Shown: positions 5,164 through 5,448 of the stretch, one piece after another
Numbering within the stretch: position 1 is the stretch's first letter
How the letters are laid out: the number at the start of each line of letters is the position of its first letter
Source of the DNA: Micrococcales bacterium
GTDB taxonomy: Bacteria; Actinomycetota; Actinomycetes; Actinomycetales; Cellulomonadaceae
Reading direction: 5' to 3'
Assembly (NCBI GenBank): GCA_009783975.1
Contig: WRCL01000162.1
Coordinates: forward strand, 1 to 5,448
Length of the DNA stretch: 5,448 bases
Notes under the pieces: model-generated
Told to the model about the DNA's origin: nothing
What the model saw: the letters and a program-made list of their open reading frames with translations, nothing else
Database searches by the model: none
Made by a program: the position numbers and the translations under genes

Positions 5164-5448
5164 ATGGACGACGGTGGGTTGGAGTCGGAGCTGGCGGAGC
5201 GCGCTGGCCGGTGGTTGGTGCGGCGGACGGGGGTGGAGCGGTACGACGCTGCGGTCGTCCTGGGGTCGGGGTGGGCGCTCGCGGCGGACGGGTTGGGCCA
5301 GACCCTCGCGACGGTGCCGGCGGACGAGGTGCCGGGGTTCGTGGCCTCGCCGGTCGCGGGGCACACGGGCACGTTGCGGGCGGTGCGGACGGCCGGGGGA
5401 CGGGTGGTGCTCGTCGTGGGGGCGCGGACGCACCTGTACCAGGGGCTG
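5164..5448 (+). CDS. punA: Purine-nucleoside phosphorylase, N-terminal part (runs off window)
   Basis: The frame is open for 95 codons from ATG 5164 to the end of the window. The protein (MDDGGLESELAERAGRWL...) shows the N-terminal signature of the trimeric PNP/MTAP family. AAVVLGSGWALAADGLG is the phosphate-binding GSG loop (residues about 33-35 in this protein). VPGFVASPVAGHTGTL carries the conserved PGF and the His-Thr-Gly of the GHxG loop. GARTHLYQG matches the GR.H.YEG motif, whose Arg and His contact phosphate and sugar. The enzyme splits inosine, guanosine and their deoxy forms into base and (deoxy)ribose-1-phosphate. The C-terminal two thirds, including the base-binding Glu and Asn, are outside the window, so base preference and intactness cannot be judged. 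TAGGCT eight bases before the ATG suggests a leaderless message. Divergent from lpdA; the product links to the PmmB-type mutase upstream. Confidence 0.9.
   Translation, partial: MDDGGLESELAERAGRWLVRRTGVERYDAAVVLGSGWALAADGLGQTLATVPADEVPGFVASPVAGHTGTLRAVRTAGGRVVLVVGARTHLYQGL

Noticed and set aside
5046..5433. Minus-strand frames of 94 and 108 codons opposite the end gene
   Set aside because: They are antisense to the purine-nucleoside phosphorylase 5' end, whose motifs are clear.

Overview
The window is about 70% G+C or more. Its genes have codon third positions that are almost always G or C, and GTG as well as ATG starts. This composition, a flagellar gene tail, and a set of purine-nucleoside phosphorylase, PmmB-type sugar mutase and LpdA-type quinone reductase genes (neighbours also in mycobacteria) point to a motile high-GC actinobacterium. 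A Cellulomonas-like member of the Micrococcales would fit, but that placement is inference.

Layout. (1) 3-290, plus strand: the 3' end of flhA, the flagellar export-gate protein. (2) 268-1599, plus strand: an FlhF-like protein that overlaps flhA by 23 bases. It keeps an FlhF-type N-terminus and what looks like an FlhF-like C-terminal fold, but the nucleotide-binding motifs of the SRP-type GTPase are absent. (3) 1621-1706: an exceptionally long palindrome with 37-bp perfect arms and no loop. It lies between two convergent genes and supplies the last codons and stop of the next gene. (4) 1682-3415, minus strand: pmmB, a phosphopentomutase/phosphoglucomutase-family enzyme. A 68-bp nested palindromic element (2681-2748) sits in frame inside it at the junction of domains 1 and 2. 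(5) 3487-3630, plus strand: a 47-codon ORF with strong coding bias, either a small gene or the 5' stump of a lost gene. (6) 3643-5049, minus strand: lpdA, a flavoprotein NAD(P)H-quinone dehydrogenase of the disulfide-reductase fold without the redox cysteines. (7) 5164-5448, plus strand, running off the window: the 5' part of a purine-nucleoside phosphorylase gene.

How the genes relate: the first part is the end of a flagellar operon. The second is a nucleoside-salvage and redox cluster. Purine-nucleoside phosphorylase releases (deoxy)ribose-1-phosphate, and a PmmB/PGM2-type mutase can convert this to the 5-phosphate. LpdA is a separate oxidoreductase that shares the divergent 114-bp promoter region with the phosphorylase gene.

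The most notable features are the two different palindromic elements, one ending pmmB and one translated inside it, the pseudo-GTPase-like FlhF homologue, and a repeated arrangement in which a -10-like hexamer lies 6-8 bases upstream of the start codon, suggesting leaderless mRNAs. No tRNA, rRNA, CRISPR or transposase gene was seen.
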